NCBI GenBank assembly: GCA_051867615.1
Contig: JBJDYU010000033.1
Coordinates: 1-13,634 of the forward strand
Origin: RGIG5472 sp051867615
Lineage (GTDB): Bacteria > Bacillota > Clostridia > Oscillospirales > Oscillospiraceae
DNA length: 13,634 nt
Direction of reading: 5' to 3'
Shown here: positions 1-6,167 of the stretch, piece by piece
Numbering within the stretch: position 1 is the stretch's first letter
How the letters are laid out: the number at the start of each line of letters is the position of its first letter
Made by a program: the position numbers and the translations under genes
The notes under the pieces: model-generated
Database searches by the model: none
Told to the model about the DNA's origin: nothing
The model's input: only the letters and a program-made list of their open reading frames with translations

Positions 1-14
1 TACCTCATATAAGC

Positions 15-44
15 AAAAAAGCCCAGCAAAAAGCTGGACTTTTT
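15..44 (-). terminator. Rho-independent terminator, distal of a tandem pair
   Basis: Read on the minus strand, an 8-bp stem (AGTCCAGC / GCTGGGCT with one G-U pair, loop TTTTT) is followed by six T. The stem has a C-A mismatch when read on the plus strand, so minus-strand use is favoured. It probably backs up the ilvA terminator at 57-82. It could also serve a plus-strand gene ending left of the window. Confidence 0.6.
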
Positions 45-56
45 CGACAAGCTGAC

Positions 57-82
57 AAAAGCCGCCCTTTCAGGCGGCTTTT
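57..82 (-). terminator. ilvA terminator (possibly bidirectional)
   Basis: A 6-bp GCCGCC/GGCGGC stem with a 6-nt loop is flanked by AAAA on one side and TTTT on the other, so it can work in both directions. It lies 18 nt past the ilvA stop codon, which makes it the primary ilvA terminator. Confidence 0.7.
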
Positions 83-100
83 GCTTTTGCGTCTGTGTTT

Positions 101-1321
101 TTAGTTGTAGATGCTGTTGGAGTCCACCAGACGGGCCTCGTAGCCCTCGTCCTGCAGGGCCTTGAGAATGGCGGCCTTGTGGTCGTGACCGAAGGCCTCC
201 AGCGTTACCCGCAGCTCCACCTTGCTCAGGCGGTTGATGCTGACGAACTGGTTGTGGTCCAGCTTGATGATGTTGCCCTTCTGCTTAGCCACGATCTCCG
301 CGATGTGCAGCAGCTCGCCGGGGCGGTCCGGCAGCATGACGGAGAAGGTGAACACCCGGCCGCGGTTGATCAGGCCGTACTGCACCAAACTCGCCATGGT
401 GATGACGTCCATGTTGCCGCCGGAGAGGATGGACACCACGTTTTTGCCCTGGCAGTCCAGGTGCTTCAGCGCGGCCACGGTGAGCAGTCCCGCGTTTTCC
501 ACCACCATCTTGTGGTTTTCCATGATGTCGAGGAAAGCGTCCACCAGCTCGTCGTCCTCGATGGCGAGGAATTCATCCACGTTCTGCCGGACATAGGGGA
601 AGACCAGATCGCCGGGAGTGCGCACGGCCACGCCGTCCGCGATGGTGACGGCGGAGGGCAGCGTGACCACATGGCCAGCCTCCACCGAGGCTTTCATGGA
701 CGCCGCGCCCATGGGCTCCACGCCGATGACCTTGACGTGGGGGTTGAGGAGCTTCGCCAGCGTGGACACGCCCGCCGCCAGACCGCCGCCGCCGATGGGC
801 ACCAGAATCACGTCCACATCCGGCAGGGACTGGAAGATCTCATAGGCGATGGTACCCTGGCCGCAGGCCACGTCGAGATCATTGAAAGGCGGGATGTACG
901 TCAGGCCCTCCTCCTGGGATAGCTGCATGGCGTGCTCCGCCGCGTCGTCGAACACGCTGCCGTGGAGGACGACCTCCGCGCCGTACTGCTTGGTGCGGTT
1001 GACCTTCATCAGCGGGGTGGTGGTGGGCATGACGACGGTGGCCTTCACGCCCGCGACCTTCGCCGCGTAGGCCACGCCCTGGGCGTGGTTGCCGGCGGAG
1101 GCGGTGATGAGGCCCTTAGCCTTCTGCTCCTCTGTCAGCTTGCTGGTCTTGTAGTAAGCGCCGCGGATCTTATAGGCGCCGGTGACCTGCAGGTTTTCCG
1201 GTTTCAGATAGACCTGATTGCCGCAAAGGTCGGAGAAGTATTTGCTGTAGACCAGGTCGGTGTCCTCTATCACGCCGCGCAGGACGCTGCGGGCTTCCTT
1301 GAATTGATCGAGTGTCAGCAT
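101..1321 (-). CDS. ilvA: Threonine ammonia-lyase (threonine dehydratase), single C-terminal ACT domain
   Basis: PLP enzyme that deaminates L-threonine (and serine) to 2-oxobutyrate and ammonia in the cytoplasm, feeding isoleucine synthesis or threonine catabolism. The 406-residue product has the fold-type II landmarks: PLP lysine K51 in GAYKIRGA, AGNHAQG (76-82), the glycine-rich phosphate loop GGGGLAAG (177-184) and SGGN (300-303). An ACT domain occupies about 325-398, opening with FTFSVMLPDRPGELL. One ACT domain and about 400 residues match the short class seen in many Firmicutes, not the 500-residue two-ACT E. coli IlvA. An in-frame ATG 7 codons upstream (1342) is rejected because AGAGGAA at 1328-1334 is spaced correctly only for the start at 1321. 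The gene is monocistronic with its own promoter and terminators. Whether it is biosynthetic (ilvA) or catabolic (tdcB-like) cannot be decided from sequence; no other ilv genes are nearby. Confidence 0.95.
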   Translation of the reverse strand: MLTLDQFKEARSVLRGVIEDTDLVYSKYFSDLCGNQVYLKPENLQVTGAYKIRGAYYKTSKLTEEQKAKGLITASAGNHAQGVAYAAKVAGVKATVVMPTTTPLMKVNRTKQYGAEVVLHGSVFDDAAEHAMQLSQEEGLTYIPPFNDLDVACGQGTIAYEIFQSLPDVDVILVPIGGGGLAAGVSTLAKLLNPHVKVIGVEPMGAASMKASVEAGHVVTLPSAVTIADGVAVRTPGDLVFPYVRQNVDEFLAIEDDELVDAFLDIMENHKMVVENAGLLTVAALKHLDCQGKNVVSILSGGNMDVITMASLVQYGLINRGRVFTFSVMLPDRPGELLHIAEIVAKQKGNIIKLDHNQFVSINRLSKVELRVTLEAFGHDHKAAILKALQDEGYEARLVDSNSIYN

Positions 1322-1327
1322 GAAAAG

Positions 1328-1334
1328 TTCCTCT
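1328..1334 (-). promoter_or_regulatory. RBS deciding the ilvA start
   Basis: AGAGGAA lies 6 nt before ATG at 1321, and it falls inside the reading frame of the upstream alternative ATG at 1342. Confidence 0.75.
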
Positions 1335-1350
1335 TTAGGCATTGTGAATT

Positions 1351-1368
1351 CCGATCCCCCCGGACCGG
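1351..1368 (-). other. Hairpin in the ilvA 5' leader
   Basis: In the minus-strand leader, CCGGTCC and GGATCGG pair over 7 bp (one G-U) around a GGGG loop. It begins about 10 nt after the predicted transcription start. No T-run follows, so it is not a terminator. It may stabilise the mRNA. I see no T-box or other known riboswitch here. Confidence 0.4.
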
Positions 1369-1385
1369 TGATTTTCTAACAACTT

Positions 1386-1413
1386 ATCATACCAAAATGG
1401 AGAAAAAAGTCAA
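1386..1413 (-). promoter_or_regulatory. ilvA promoter
   Basis: Minus strand: -35 TTGACT, 16-bp spacer, -10 TATGAT preceded by TG-G (extended -10). Each hexamer matches the sigma-A consensus at 5 of 6 positions. The predicted start near 1379 gives a leader of about 57 nt. Confidence 0.85.
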
Positions 1414-1485
1414 TGGGAGAAGAAAAGGTTTCCAGCGGGCAGACTGTCTGCCGGACAGAGCCTGCGGCCCGGCGGGCTGCTTTTC

Positions 1486-1529
1486 CGGAAAACGAAAACC
1501 GGCTCCGCGCCATGGCGCGGAGCCGGTTT
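1486..1529 (-). terminator. Terminator of the O-antigen ligase-like gene
   Basis: A perfect 15-bp inverted repeat (1496-1510 with 1515-1529, loop CATG) is followed on the minus strand by TTTTCGTTTT. It begins a few nt beyond the stop codon of the membrane-protein gene. Confidence 0.85.
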
Positions 1530-1533
1530 GTTG

Positions 1534-2976
1534 CTAAATCCTGCTTTGTGCAGGGGAGAGGGCGCTTGCTTTTTGCTCCGCCGCCTCCTCCGCCACGGCG
1601 AAAAGGGTCACCACCAGGAACTCTCCCGGCAGGGGGGAGAACTCTCCGGGATTGGTCAGAGAGATCAGCAGCATACCGAGATAGATCAGCCCCAGCACCT
1701 CCGCCCCGGTGCCCCGCAGGGCGCGCAGCGCCATGAAGCGGTCGCGCAGCAGCCAGGCGTAGGCCGCAAGGCCCACAAGGCCCATACTGCCGATAATCTG
1801 GGCAAAATAGTTGTGGTACCAGACCATGCTGCCGGGAACGCCCAGGAAAATGACGCTGTTTTTCATGTTGCCGAGACCCTGCCCGGTCAGCGGGTGGGCC
1901 AGAAAGTCCCGCAGGGCCTGGAGGAGGAAGGTGATGCGGGAATCCTCTGCCGAGATCAGGACGCCGTCCACCGTGCGGGAGAGAAAAAGCGTCTGGGCGA
2001 GCAGCAGCACACAGCCCAGCGTCGCCGCCCCCAGCGCGAGAGCGATGGTGAGGATACGCCGGCGGGAGACGCCTTCGCCGCGCAGGAACCACAGTAAAGA
2101 GAGCGCCAGCAGCGCCGAGCCGAAAAGCAGCGCGCTGCGGGAGCCGGTGAGCAGGGCCGCCCCATAGATGAGCGCCGCCCCCAGCGCGTGCCGCTTATCC
2201 CGCCGCATAAAATAAAACGGGGCGGGCAGCGCCATGAGCAGCATGGTGGTGAAATAGTTCCGGCAGGGGATATAGATCACCTGAAATTCCCGGAAGAAGA
2301 AGCGGAGATAGGGCAGATAGCGCTCCAGCACCAGCAGGGCGGTGAACACGCCGCAGGTGTAGAGCAGCGCGGCAAAGCGTCCGGCGAGGTCATAGGAGCG
2401 CGGTTTTGCCAATTCCGCGCGCAGCAGCCGGTAAAGCCCCAGAATGAAAAGGCCCAGTCCCAGAGAGTAGTACAGTCCCACGAAGGAGAAGTACTCCTCC
2501 AGCGGGATGACGCCCACGCCGCCGAGCAGGGCGGCGGCGGAGACCGCCGCGAGGCTGCCGTCAAAGCGCCCTTTCCGCCGGGGCGAGCGGCAGCGGGCGA
2601 GACGCACGCCCAGCGCCGCCACGGCGGGTACCGCCGCCCACCAGCAACGGTACAGCGCGGCGCTGTCGCCGTAGTACCGGGTGCTGAGCAGCATCAGCAG
2701 CATAAAGGGATAAAACGAGGCCAGCAGGTCCGGGCAGAGGGCCAGAAAGGCCGCGAGCAGAAGCAGCAGCACCGCGAAGCCGGTGACGGCCTCGCCGCCA
2801 AAGAGGAACAGGGCGGCCAGCAGCGTCAGCGCGGGGAAGTACAGCGGACTGTTCCAGAACTGCTCCAGCGTCTGCTGGGCGGCAGCGAGACGCGAGGGGG
2901 AGGTAAGGACGTACCCGCCGCTGCGGGGAAACGCGCCGCCGAGCCGGGGCGCGGAAAGTCGTGTGGTGGAGGGCAT
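1534..2976 (-). CDS. O-antigen ligase / Wzy-type polymerase family membrane protein
   Basis: A 480-residue polytopic membrane protein with roughly 10-12 hydrophobic segments. The C-terminal half carries the Wzy_C (O-antigen ligase-like) signature: TGSRSALL (277-284), a periplasm-type loop with DSR (345-347), HPLTGQGLGN (361-370) and WYHNYF (386-391), followed by a G-rich membrane segment. Family members polymerise or transfer lipid-linked glycans at the outer face of the membrane. In a Gram-positive this would mean capsule, exopolysaccharide or cell-wall polysaccharide, or possibly a teichuronic-like polymer; the substrate cannot be told. The ATG at 2976 is chosen over the one 11 codons upstream (3009) because AAAGGAG at 2986-2992 sits 9 nt before it. 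The gene stands alone with its own promoter and terminator, and no glycosyltransferases or flippase are adjacent. The N-terminal 30-40 residues are non-hydrophobic and probably cytoplasmic. Confidence 0.85.
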   Translation of the reverse strand: MPSTTRLSAPRLGGAFPRSGGYVLTSPSRLAAAQQTLEQFWNSPLYFPALTLLAALFLFGGEAVTGFAVLLLLLAAFLALCPDLLASFYPFMLLMLLSTRYYGDSAALYRCWWAAVPAVAALGVRLARCRSPRRKGRFDGSLAAVSAAALLGGVGVIPLEEYFSFVGLYYSLGLGLFILGLYRLLRAELAKPRSYDLAGRFAALLYTCGVFTALLVLERYLPYLRFFFREFQVIYIPCRNYFTTMLLMALPAPFYFMRRDKRHALGAALIYGAALLTGSRSALLFGSALLALSLLWFLRGEGVSRRRILTIALALGAATLGCVLLLAQTLFLSRTVDGVLISAEDSRITFLLQALRDFLAHPLTGQGLGNMKNSVIFLGVPGSMVWYHNYFAQIIGSMGLVGLAAYAWLLRDRFMALRALRGTGAEVLGLIYLGMLLISLTNPGEFSPLPGEFLVVTLFAVAEEAAEQKASALSPAQSRI

Positions 2977-2985
2977 GAGGCAAGA

Positions 2986-2992
2986 CTCCTTT
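2986..2992 (-). promoter_or_regulatory. RBS deciding the start of the O-antigen ligase-like gene
   Basis: AAAGGAG lies 9 nt before ATG at 2976. The longer in-frame start at 3009 has no comparable site. Confidence 0.75.
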
Positions 2993-3061
2993 GCTGATCG
3001 GGGCGGCACGCCGGAACGAGCGTCCCTGAAATGGGGTGTTCCCGGCGGAAAGCCGCCATAT

Positions 3062-3117
3062 CCTCGGTGAAATGCACAAAAGAATTTGATCTATCCTGTA
3101 CACATTGTTTACCGAGG
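3062..3117 (-). other. Leader stem-loop at the predicted 5' end of the O-antigen ligase-like mRNA
   Basis: CCTCGGT and ACCGAGG (3111-3117 and 3062-3068) are perfect 7-nt inverted arms about 42 nt apart. After a small internal loop, AATG and CATT can extend the stem. The 5' arm starts almost exactly at the predicted transcription start (about 3115). No T-run follows. Mechanism unknown; possibly an mRNA-protecting 5' hairpin. Confidence 0.35.
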
Positions 3118-3121
3118 GTGG

Positions 3122-3150
3122 AGTGTATCACAGCCCTGCCCAGGTTGCAA
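3122..3150 (-). promoter_or_regulatory. Promoter of the O-antigen ligase-like gene
   Basis: Minus strand: -35 TTGCAA, 17-bp spacer, -10 TACACT with an upstream TG (extended -10). Each hexamer is only 4 of 6, but spacing and the TG motif are right. It lies about 145 bp before the start codon and directly downstream of the aldolase terminator. Confidence 0.55.
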
Positions 3151-3200
3151 GCGAATTATGCCGAATGCCGGAGATTTTACAGTTTGGACATGATTTTGGG

Positions 3201-3238
3201 AAAATATGCAACAGGGAAGCCCCGCAGGGCTTCCCTGT
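3201..3238 (-). terminator. Terminator of the aldolase operon
   Basis: A perfect 12-bp stem (3211-3222 with 3227-3238) with a 4-nt loop is followed on the minus strand by TGCATATTTT. It starts 17 nt after the aldolase stop. The T-run is interrupted but the stem is strong. Confidence 0.75.
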
Positions 3239-3254
3239 CTGTGTATATCTGCCA

Positions 3255-4292
3255 TCAAAGCAGCCGCTTGAGCGCCGCCAGCAGCGCGTCCACGTCTTCG
3301 CTTTTCGTGGCCCAGCTGGTGCAAAAGCGCACGGCGGTCTTGCCCTCTCCGGCGCCGCCCCAGGGGGAGAAGGAGAAGTCCTTCCCAAGCTCCCAAAGCA
3401 CCGTATCCGGGAGGATGGGGAACTGCTGGTTCGTGGGGGAGTCGTTCAGAAAGGCGCAGCCGCAGGTCCGCAGGCCGTCCCGGATGCGGAGTGCCTGCGC
3501 CACCGCGTGGCGGCCCAGGCGGAGGTAAAGCCCGTCCGTGAACAGCGCGTCGAACTGCACCCCCAGCAGCCGCCCCTTGGCGAGCAGACCGCCCCGCTGC
3601 TTGATGAGGTAGCGGAAGTCCCGGCGCAGCGCGTCGCTGCGGATCACCAGCGCCTCCCCGAAAAGCGCGCCCACCTTGGTGCCGCCGATGTAAAAGGCGT
3701 CCGTGAGCCGGTAGAGGTCGGGGAGGGTCACGTCGTTTTCCTCCGCCGCCAGGGCGTAGCCCAGCCGCGCGCCGTCCACATAGAGAAGCAGCTCCCATTC
3801 GTCGCAGACCCGGCGGAGGGCCTGCAGCTCCGCTTTTGAGTACAAAAGGCCGTTTTCCGTGGGCAGGGAGAGATAGACCAGGCCCGGCTGCACCATATGC
3901 TCAAAGGTGGGGTCCTCCCAGTGGGCGCGGCAGAAGGCGTCCACTGCGACGGCGGTGAGCTTTCCGTCCGCGGAGGGGAGCACCAGTACCTTGTGACCGG
4001 TGCTTTCGATGGCGCCGGACTCGTGGGCGCTGATGTGTCCCCCGCTGGGGCAGAGCGCCCCCTGATGGGGCCGCAGGGCGGCGGAGAGCAGGGTGGTGTT
4101 GGTCTGGGTGCCGCCCACGAGGAAATGCACCGCCGCGTCCGGTGCGTCACAGGCCTCCCGTATCTTCTCCCGGGCGGCGTCGCAGTACGCATCCTCGCCG
4201 TAGCCGGGGGTCTGCTCCAAGTTGGTCTCCACCAGCCTTTGCAGCAGCTCCGGCGCGGCGCCTTCGGTATAGTCGCTTTCAAAACGGATCAT
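3255..4292 (-). CDS. ltaE: Low-specificity L-threonine aldolase family protein (PLP, fold type I)
   Basis: Predicted to cleave L-threonine or L-allo-threonine to glycine and acetaldehyde; relatives also accept other beta-hydroxy amino acids. The 345-residue length fits the family. Landmarks: stacking histidine region ISAHESGAIE (H90), DGARLGYA with D173 binding the PLP ring nitrogen, PLP lysine K206 in IGGTKVGAL, and KQRGG (231-235). The start is preceded by AGAGGA 8 nt upstream. It is the last gene of a three-gene operon, 21 nt after the flavodoxin-like gene, and ends at a strong hairpin terminator. The neighbours give no hint of a shared pathway. The symbol is by family; a beta-eliminating or D-specific relative cannot be excluded from sequence alone. 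Confidence 0.88.
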   Translation of the reverse strand: MIRFESDYTEGAAPELLQRLVETNLEQTPGYGEDAYCDAAREKIREACDAPDAAVHFLVGGTQTNTTLLSAALRPHQGALCPSGGHISAHESGAIESTGHKVLVLPSADGKLTAVAVDAFCRAHWEDPTFEHMVQPGLVYLSLPTENGLLYSKAELQALRRVCDEWELLLYVDGARLGYALAAEENDVTLPDLYRLTDAFYIGGTKVGALFGEALVIRSDALRRDFRYLIKQRGGLLAKGRLLGVQFDALFTDGLYLRLGRHAVAQALRIRDGLRTCGCAFLNDSPTNQQFPILPDTVLWELGKDFSFSPWGGAGEGKTAVRFCTSWATKSEDVDALLAALKRLL

Positions 4293-4313
4293 AGGGTTCG
4301 TCCTCTCTCTGGC

Positions 4314-4934
4314 TCAGCGGATGAAATTGGTGGCGATGGGCGTCTCCCGCTCCGGCGGAGGAACGCCCGCGGCCTCCGCCGCGGCACGGCAGCGCAGCAG
4401 CCAGGCCATGTTCCGCCCCAGCACCCGCATGACCTGCAGCCCCTCGGCATCCTGCCGGACCTCCTCCGGCGTGTTGCCGTGGACCATGTTCCAGTAGCTG
4501 GAGGAGACGACGGGCATTTCCCGGATGGTGAAATACTTGTTCAGCTGCTCAAAGGCGGCGGTGGCGCCGCCCCGCCGGGCGCTGACGACGCAGGCCGCGG
4601 GCTTCAGCCGGAGCCTGTCGCCCCCGGCGTAGAACAGCCGGTCCATAAAGCTGGTGATGGCCCCGGAGGCGGAGGCGAAATGCACGGGAGAGCCGAAGAT
4701 GAAGCCGTCGGCTTCGGAGAGCTTCGGCAATACCTCGTTGACGATATCCTCCTGCACGCAGCGGCCCGCGCGCTTGCAGCAGCCGCAGCCGAGACAGCCG
4801 CCTACGGGCTTTGCCGCGATGTGGAGGATCTCCGTCTCCACGCCCTCATGCTCCAGCGTATCGGCCACCTCCCGCAGGGCGGTGTAGGTGCAGCCCTTCT
4901 CGTGGGGACTGCCGTTGATGAGCAATACTTTCAT
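4314..4934 (-). CDS. Flavodoxin-fold NADPH-dependent FMN reductase / iron-sulfur flavoprotein-like
   Basis: A 206-residue flavodoxin-like protein. It opens with the FMN-phosphate loop of this family, LLINGSPHEKGCT (residues 4-16), and has the second flavin loop IFGSPVHFASASG (79-91). Between them lies a compact cysteine cluster, CLGCGCC then C59 (C47, C50, C52, C53, C59), like the iron-sulfur flavoproteins of anaerobes and archaea, where it binds a 4Fe-4S cluster. Likely a cytoplasmic flavin-dependent redox protein; the electron donor and substrate are unknown. AGGAGG stands 7 nt before the start. The start overlaps the stop of the GIY-YIG gene by 4 nt (ATGA), so translation is probably coupled. 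Five closely spaced cysteines allow more than one choice of cluster ligands. Confidence 0.85.
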   Translation of the reverse strand: MKVLLINGSPHEKGCTYTALREVADTLEHEGVETEILHIAAKPVGGCLGCGCCKRAGRCVQEDIVNEVLPKLSEADGFIFGSPVHFASASGAITSFMDRLFYAGGDRLRLKPAACVVSARRGGATAAFEQLNKYFTIREMPVVSSSYWNMVHGNTPEEVRQDAEGLQVMRVLGRNMAWLLRCRAAAEAAGVPPPERETPIATNFIR

Positions 4935-5218
4935 GTCGTTTCCTCCTGTTCCGGCCCGGCCTTGGGGGCCGCGCCGTCCTTCTCAGTGATGAGCCGCAGC
5001 TTTTCCTGCCGGCTCAGCCGCTTGATGGCGCACTCCCGGCGTAGGGCCTCCTCCTTGCTGGGGAAGCACTCGTGGTAGATCAGCGTCACCGGGCGGCGGG
5101 AGCGGGTGTATTTGGCGCCCTCGCCGGCGTTGTGGGCCGCCATGCGGCGGCTTAAGTCCGTGGTCCAGCCGGTGTAGAGCGTGCCGTCCGCGCAGCGGAC
5201 GATATAGGTGTAGTGCAT
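4931..5218 (-). CDS. GIY-YIG endonuclease-domain protein (YhbQ/UPF0213-like)
   Basis: A small single-domain protein of 95 residues. The GIY-YIG motif appears as TYI (4-6) and YTG (15-17), followed by the conserved arginine region DLSRRMAAHN and the metal-binding glutamate E62 in RRECAIKRLSR. Relatives are nucleases acting on DNA with poorly defined cellular roles (repair is suggested). The start at 5218 is chosen over an in-frame ATG at 5278 for two reasons: GGGAGGGG (5226-5233) is 7 nt upstream, and the longer start would lie upstream of the predicted promoter. It is the first gene of the operon leading to the flavodoxin-like and aldolase genes, with a 4-nt overlap to the next gene. The C-terminal 15 residues are charged and low in complexity. 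Confidence 0.9.
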   Translation of the reverse strand: MHYTYIVRCADGTLYTGWTTDLSRRMAAHNAGEGAKYTRSRRPVTLIYHECFPSKEEALRRECAIKRLSRQEKLRLITEKDGAAPKAGPEQEETT

Positions 5219-5225
5219 ACCGCAT

Positions 5226-5233
5226 CCCCTCCC
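5226..5233 (-). promoter_or_regulatory. RBS deciding the GIY-YIG gene start
   Basis: GGGAGGGG lies 7 nt before ATG at 5218, in a leader of only about 18 nt. Confidence 0.75.
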
Positions 5234-5242
5234 ATGGAGTTT

Positions 5243-5271
5243 ATTGTACCCTCCGGCGGGGCAAAACGCAA
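5243..5271 (-). promoter_or_regulatory. Promoter of the GIY-YIG / flavodoxin / aldolase operon
   Basis: Minus strand: -35 TTGCGT (3 of 6), 17-bp spacer, -10 TACAAT (5 of 6). Predicted start near 5236. The end of repeat copy A (5279) is only 7 bp upstream of the -35 box, so the repeat occupies the place where upstream activating sequence would lie. Confidence 0.65.
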
Positions 5272-5278
5272 CGCCCAT

Positions 5279-5431
5279 TCATACTAGTTCTTGATAAAAA
5301 GCTTTAAAAGCATTTTATAGCGCGAAGCGCGTCAAGAACTGCATGAGACGGCGCAGCGTGCGTCAGCACGATGCGAGTGTGCGCAGCACACGGGATTCTT
5401 GATTAAATCTTTTAATCAAGAATCAGTATCA
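5279..5431 (-). repeat. Structured intergenic repeat, copy A
   Basis: A 153-bp non-coding element, oriented here to match copy B. Window ends are TCATAC and GTATCA. Structure: a perfect 14-bp hairpin (5394-5407 with 5411-5424, loop TCT); GC hairpins at 5377-5391 (GTGTGC/GCACAC) and 5357-5370 (CGTGC/GCACG); then a 9-bp closing stem (5286-5294 with 5332-5340) enclosing a GCGC-GAA-GCGC hairpin and an AT-rich hairpin. The left end TTCTTGAT-A-AAAAG also pairs with the right end with one mismatch, giving alternative folds. Junctions GCCGTCT-C-ATGCAG and GACGCGCT-T-CGCGCTAT (minus strand) are shared with copy B. It lies between the trmO terminator and the GIY-YIG promoter. No target-site duplication and no ORF. 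Confidence 0.75.
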
Positions 5432-5465
5432 GACGAAAACGAAGCGCCGGCAGCGCCGGCGCTTC
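5431..5465 (-). terminator. Terminator of the lipoprotein-trmO operon
   Basis: A perfect 11-bp GC-rich stem (5441-5451 with 5455-5465, loop of 3) is followed on the minus strand by GTTTTCG. It begins 6 nt past the trmO stop and touches the end of repeat copy A. Confidence 0.75.
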
Positions 5466-5471
5466 GCGCGT

Positions 5472-6167
5472 TTATTCACTGATCTCCCGCACGGTCAGCT
5501 TTCCCTCCGCCACGGAAAAGCGCACCTCGTGCCCCGCGAAGGTGAAGCCGTAGACCCGCTCCGGGTCCTCCTGATAGGAGGGGCGGGGGTCCTCCGCCAG
5601 CACGGCCAGCAGGGCCTGCCGCTTTTCCTCCGGCAGACGGCAAAGGAGCCGCTCCTCACAGTCCACCGCGAGCCTTGCCTTCCACGGCGCGGCGGTGAAG
5701 CCGGCGGAGGCGTCGGGCCTGGCGTCGGCGTAGGGGATGTAGGGCTTGATGTCATAGATGGGCGTGCCGTCCATCAGATCGGCTCCCGCCACCACCAGCA
5801 CGTCTCCCTCCGCCGCCGTGTGTTCCACGCGCAGCAGCCGCACGCAGGAGAGCCCCAGCGCGTTGGGCCGGAAAGGGGAGCGGGTGGCGAAAACGCCCAT
5901 GCGCACGTTGCCGCCGAGACGCGGCGGCCGCACCGTGGGGGACCACTGCTCCCGCTTCGTTTCGGAGAACTGCCAGATGAGCCAGAGGTGGGAGAAGTCC
6001 TCGATGCCCCGCAGGGCCTCCGCCACCCGGAACTGCGGCTCAAACACCACATAGGCGGTCAGCTCCTCCACCACGCCGCTTTGCCGCGGGATACCGAACT
6101 TGCCCGCGAAATCGCTGCGGATGCGGGCGATGACCTGTAAGCTGTGGGACTCAGTCGTTTCCGTCAT
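5472..6167 (-). CDS. trmO: tRNA (N6-threonylcarbamoyladenosine-37-N6)-methyltransferase, TrmO/TsaA family
   Basis: Predicted SAM-dependent methylation of t6A37 to m6t6A in ANN-decoding tRNAs. The 231-residue product has the family hallmarks RSPFRPN (96-102, within VFATRSPFRPNALGLS) and DGTPIYDIKPYIPY (133-146), and ends with the C-terminal extension typical of bacterial TrmO (DPRPSYQ near 193). The reading frame is open 55 codons further upstream, but that part is arginine/serine-rich shadow of the preceding gene. The start at 6167 has GGAGGAGG (6177-6184) 9 nt before it. The start lies inside the 3' end of the DUF4349 lipoprotein gene (17-nt overlap), so the two genes are co-transcribed and probably translationally coupled. 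A strong terminator follows. Methyltransferase activity is inferred from the family. Confidence 0.9.
   Translation of the reverse strand: MTETTESHSLQVIARIRSDFAGKFGIPRQSGVVEELTAYVVFEPQFRVAEALRGIEDFSHLWLIWQFSETKREQWSPTVRPPRLGGNVRMGVFATRSPFRPNALGLSCVRLLRVEHTAAEGDVLVVAGADLMDGTPIYDIKPYIPYADARPDASAGFTAAPWKARLAVDCEERLLCRLPEEKRQALLAVLAEDPRPSYQEDPERVYGFTFAGHEVRFSVAEGKLTVREISE

Noticed and set aside
95..922. Long plus-strand open frame opposite ilvA
   Set aside because: It is the antisense shadow of ilvA, with His/Val/Asp-rich composition, no RBS and no family motif. Similar plus-strand frames oppose ltaE, pstB, pstA, pstC and pstS for the same GC-bias reason.
1322..1440. T-box or other riboswitch in the ilvA leader
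   Set aside because: The leader is only about 57 nt with one 7-bp hairpin. There is no T-box sequence, specifier loop or terminator/antiterminator pair.
5219..5278. Longer GIY-YIG start at 5278
   Set aside because: That codon would lie upstream of the predicted promoter, and a strong RBS serves 5218.
5279..5431. CRISPR array or insertion sequence at the repeat copies
   Set aside because: No regularly spaced direct repeats, no transposase frame and no target-site duplication. Only two dispersed, internally structured copies are present.
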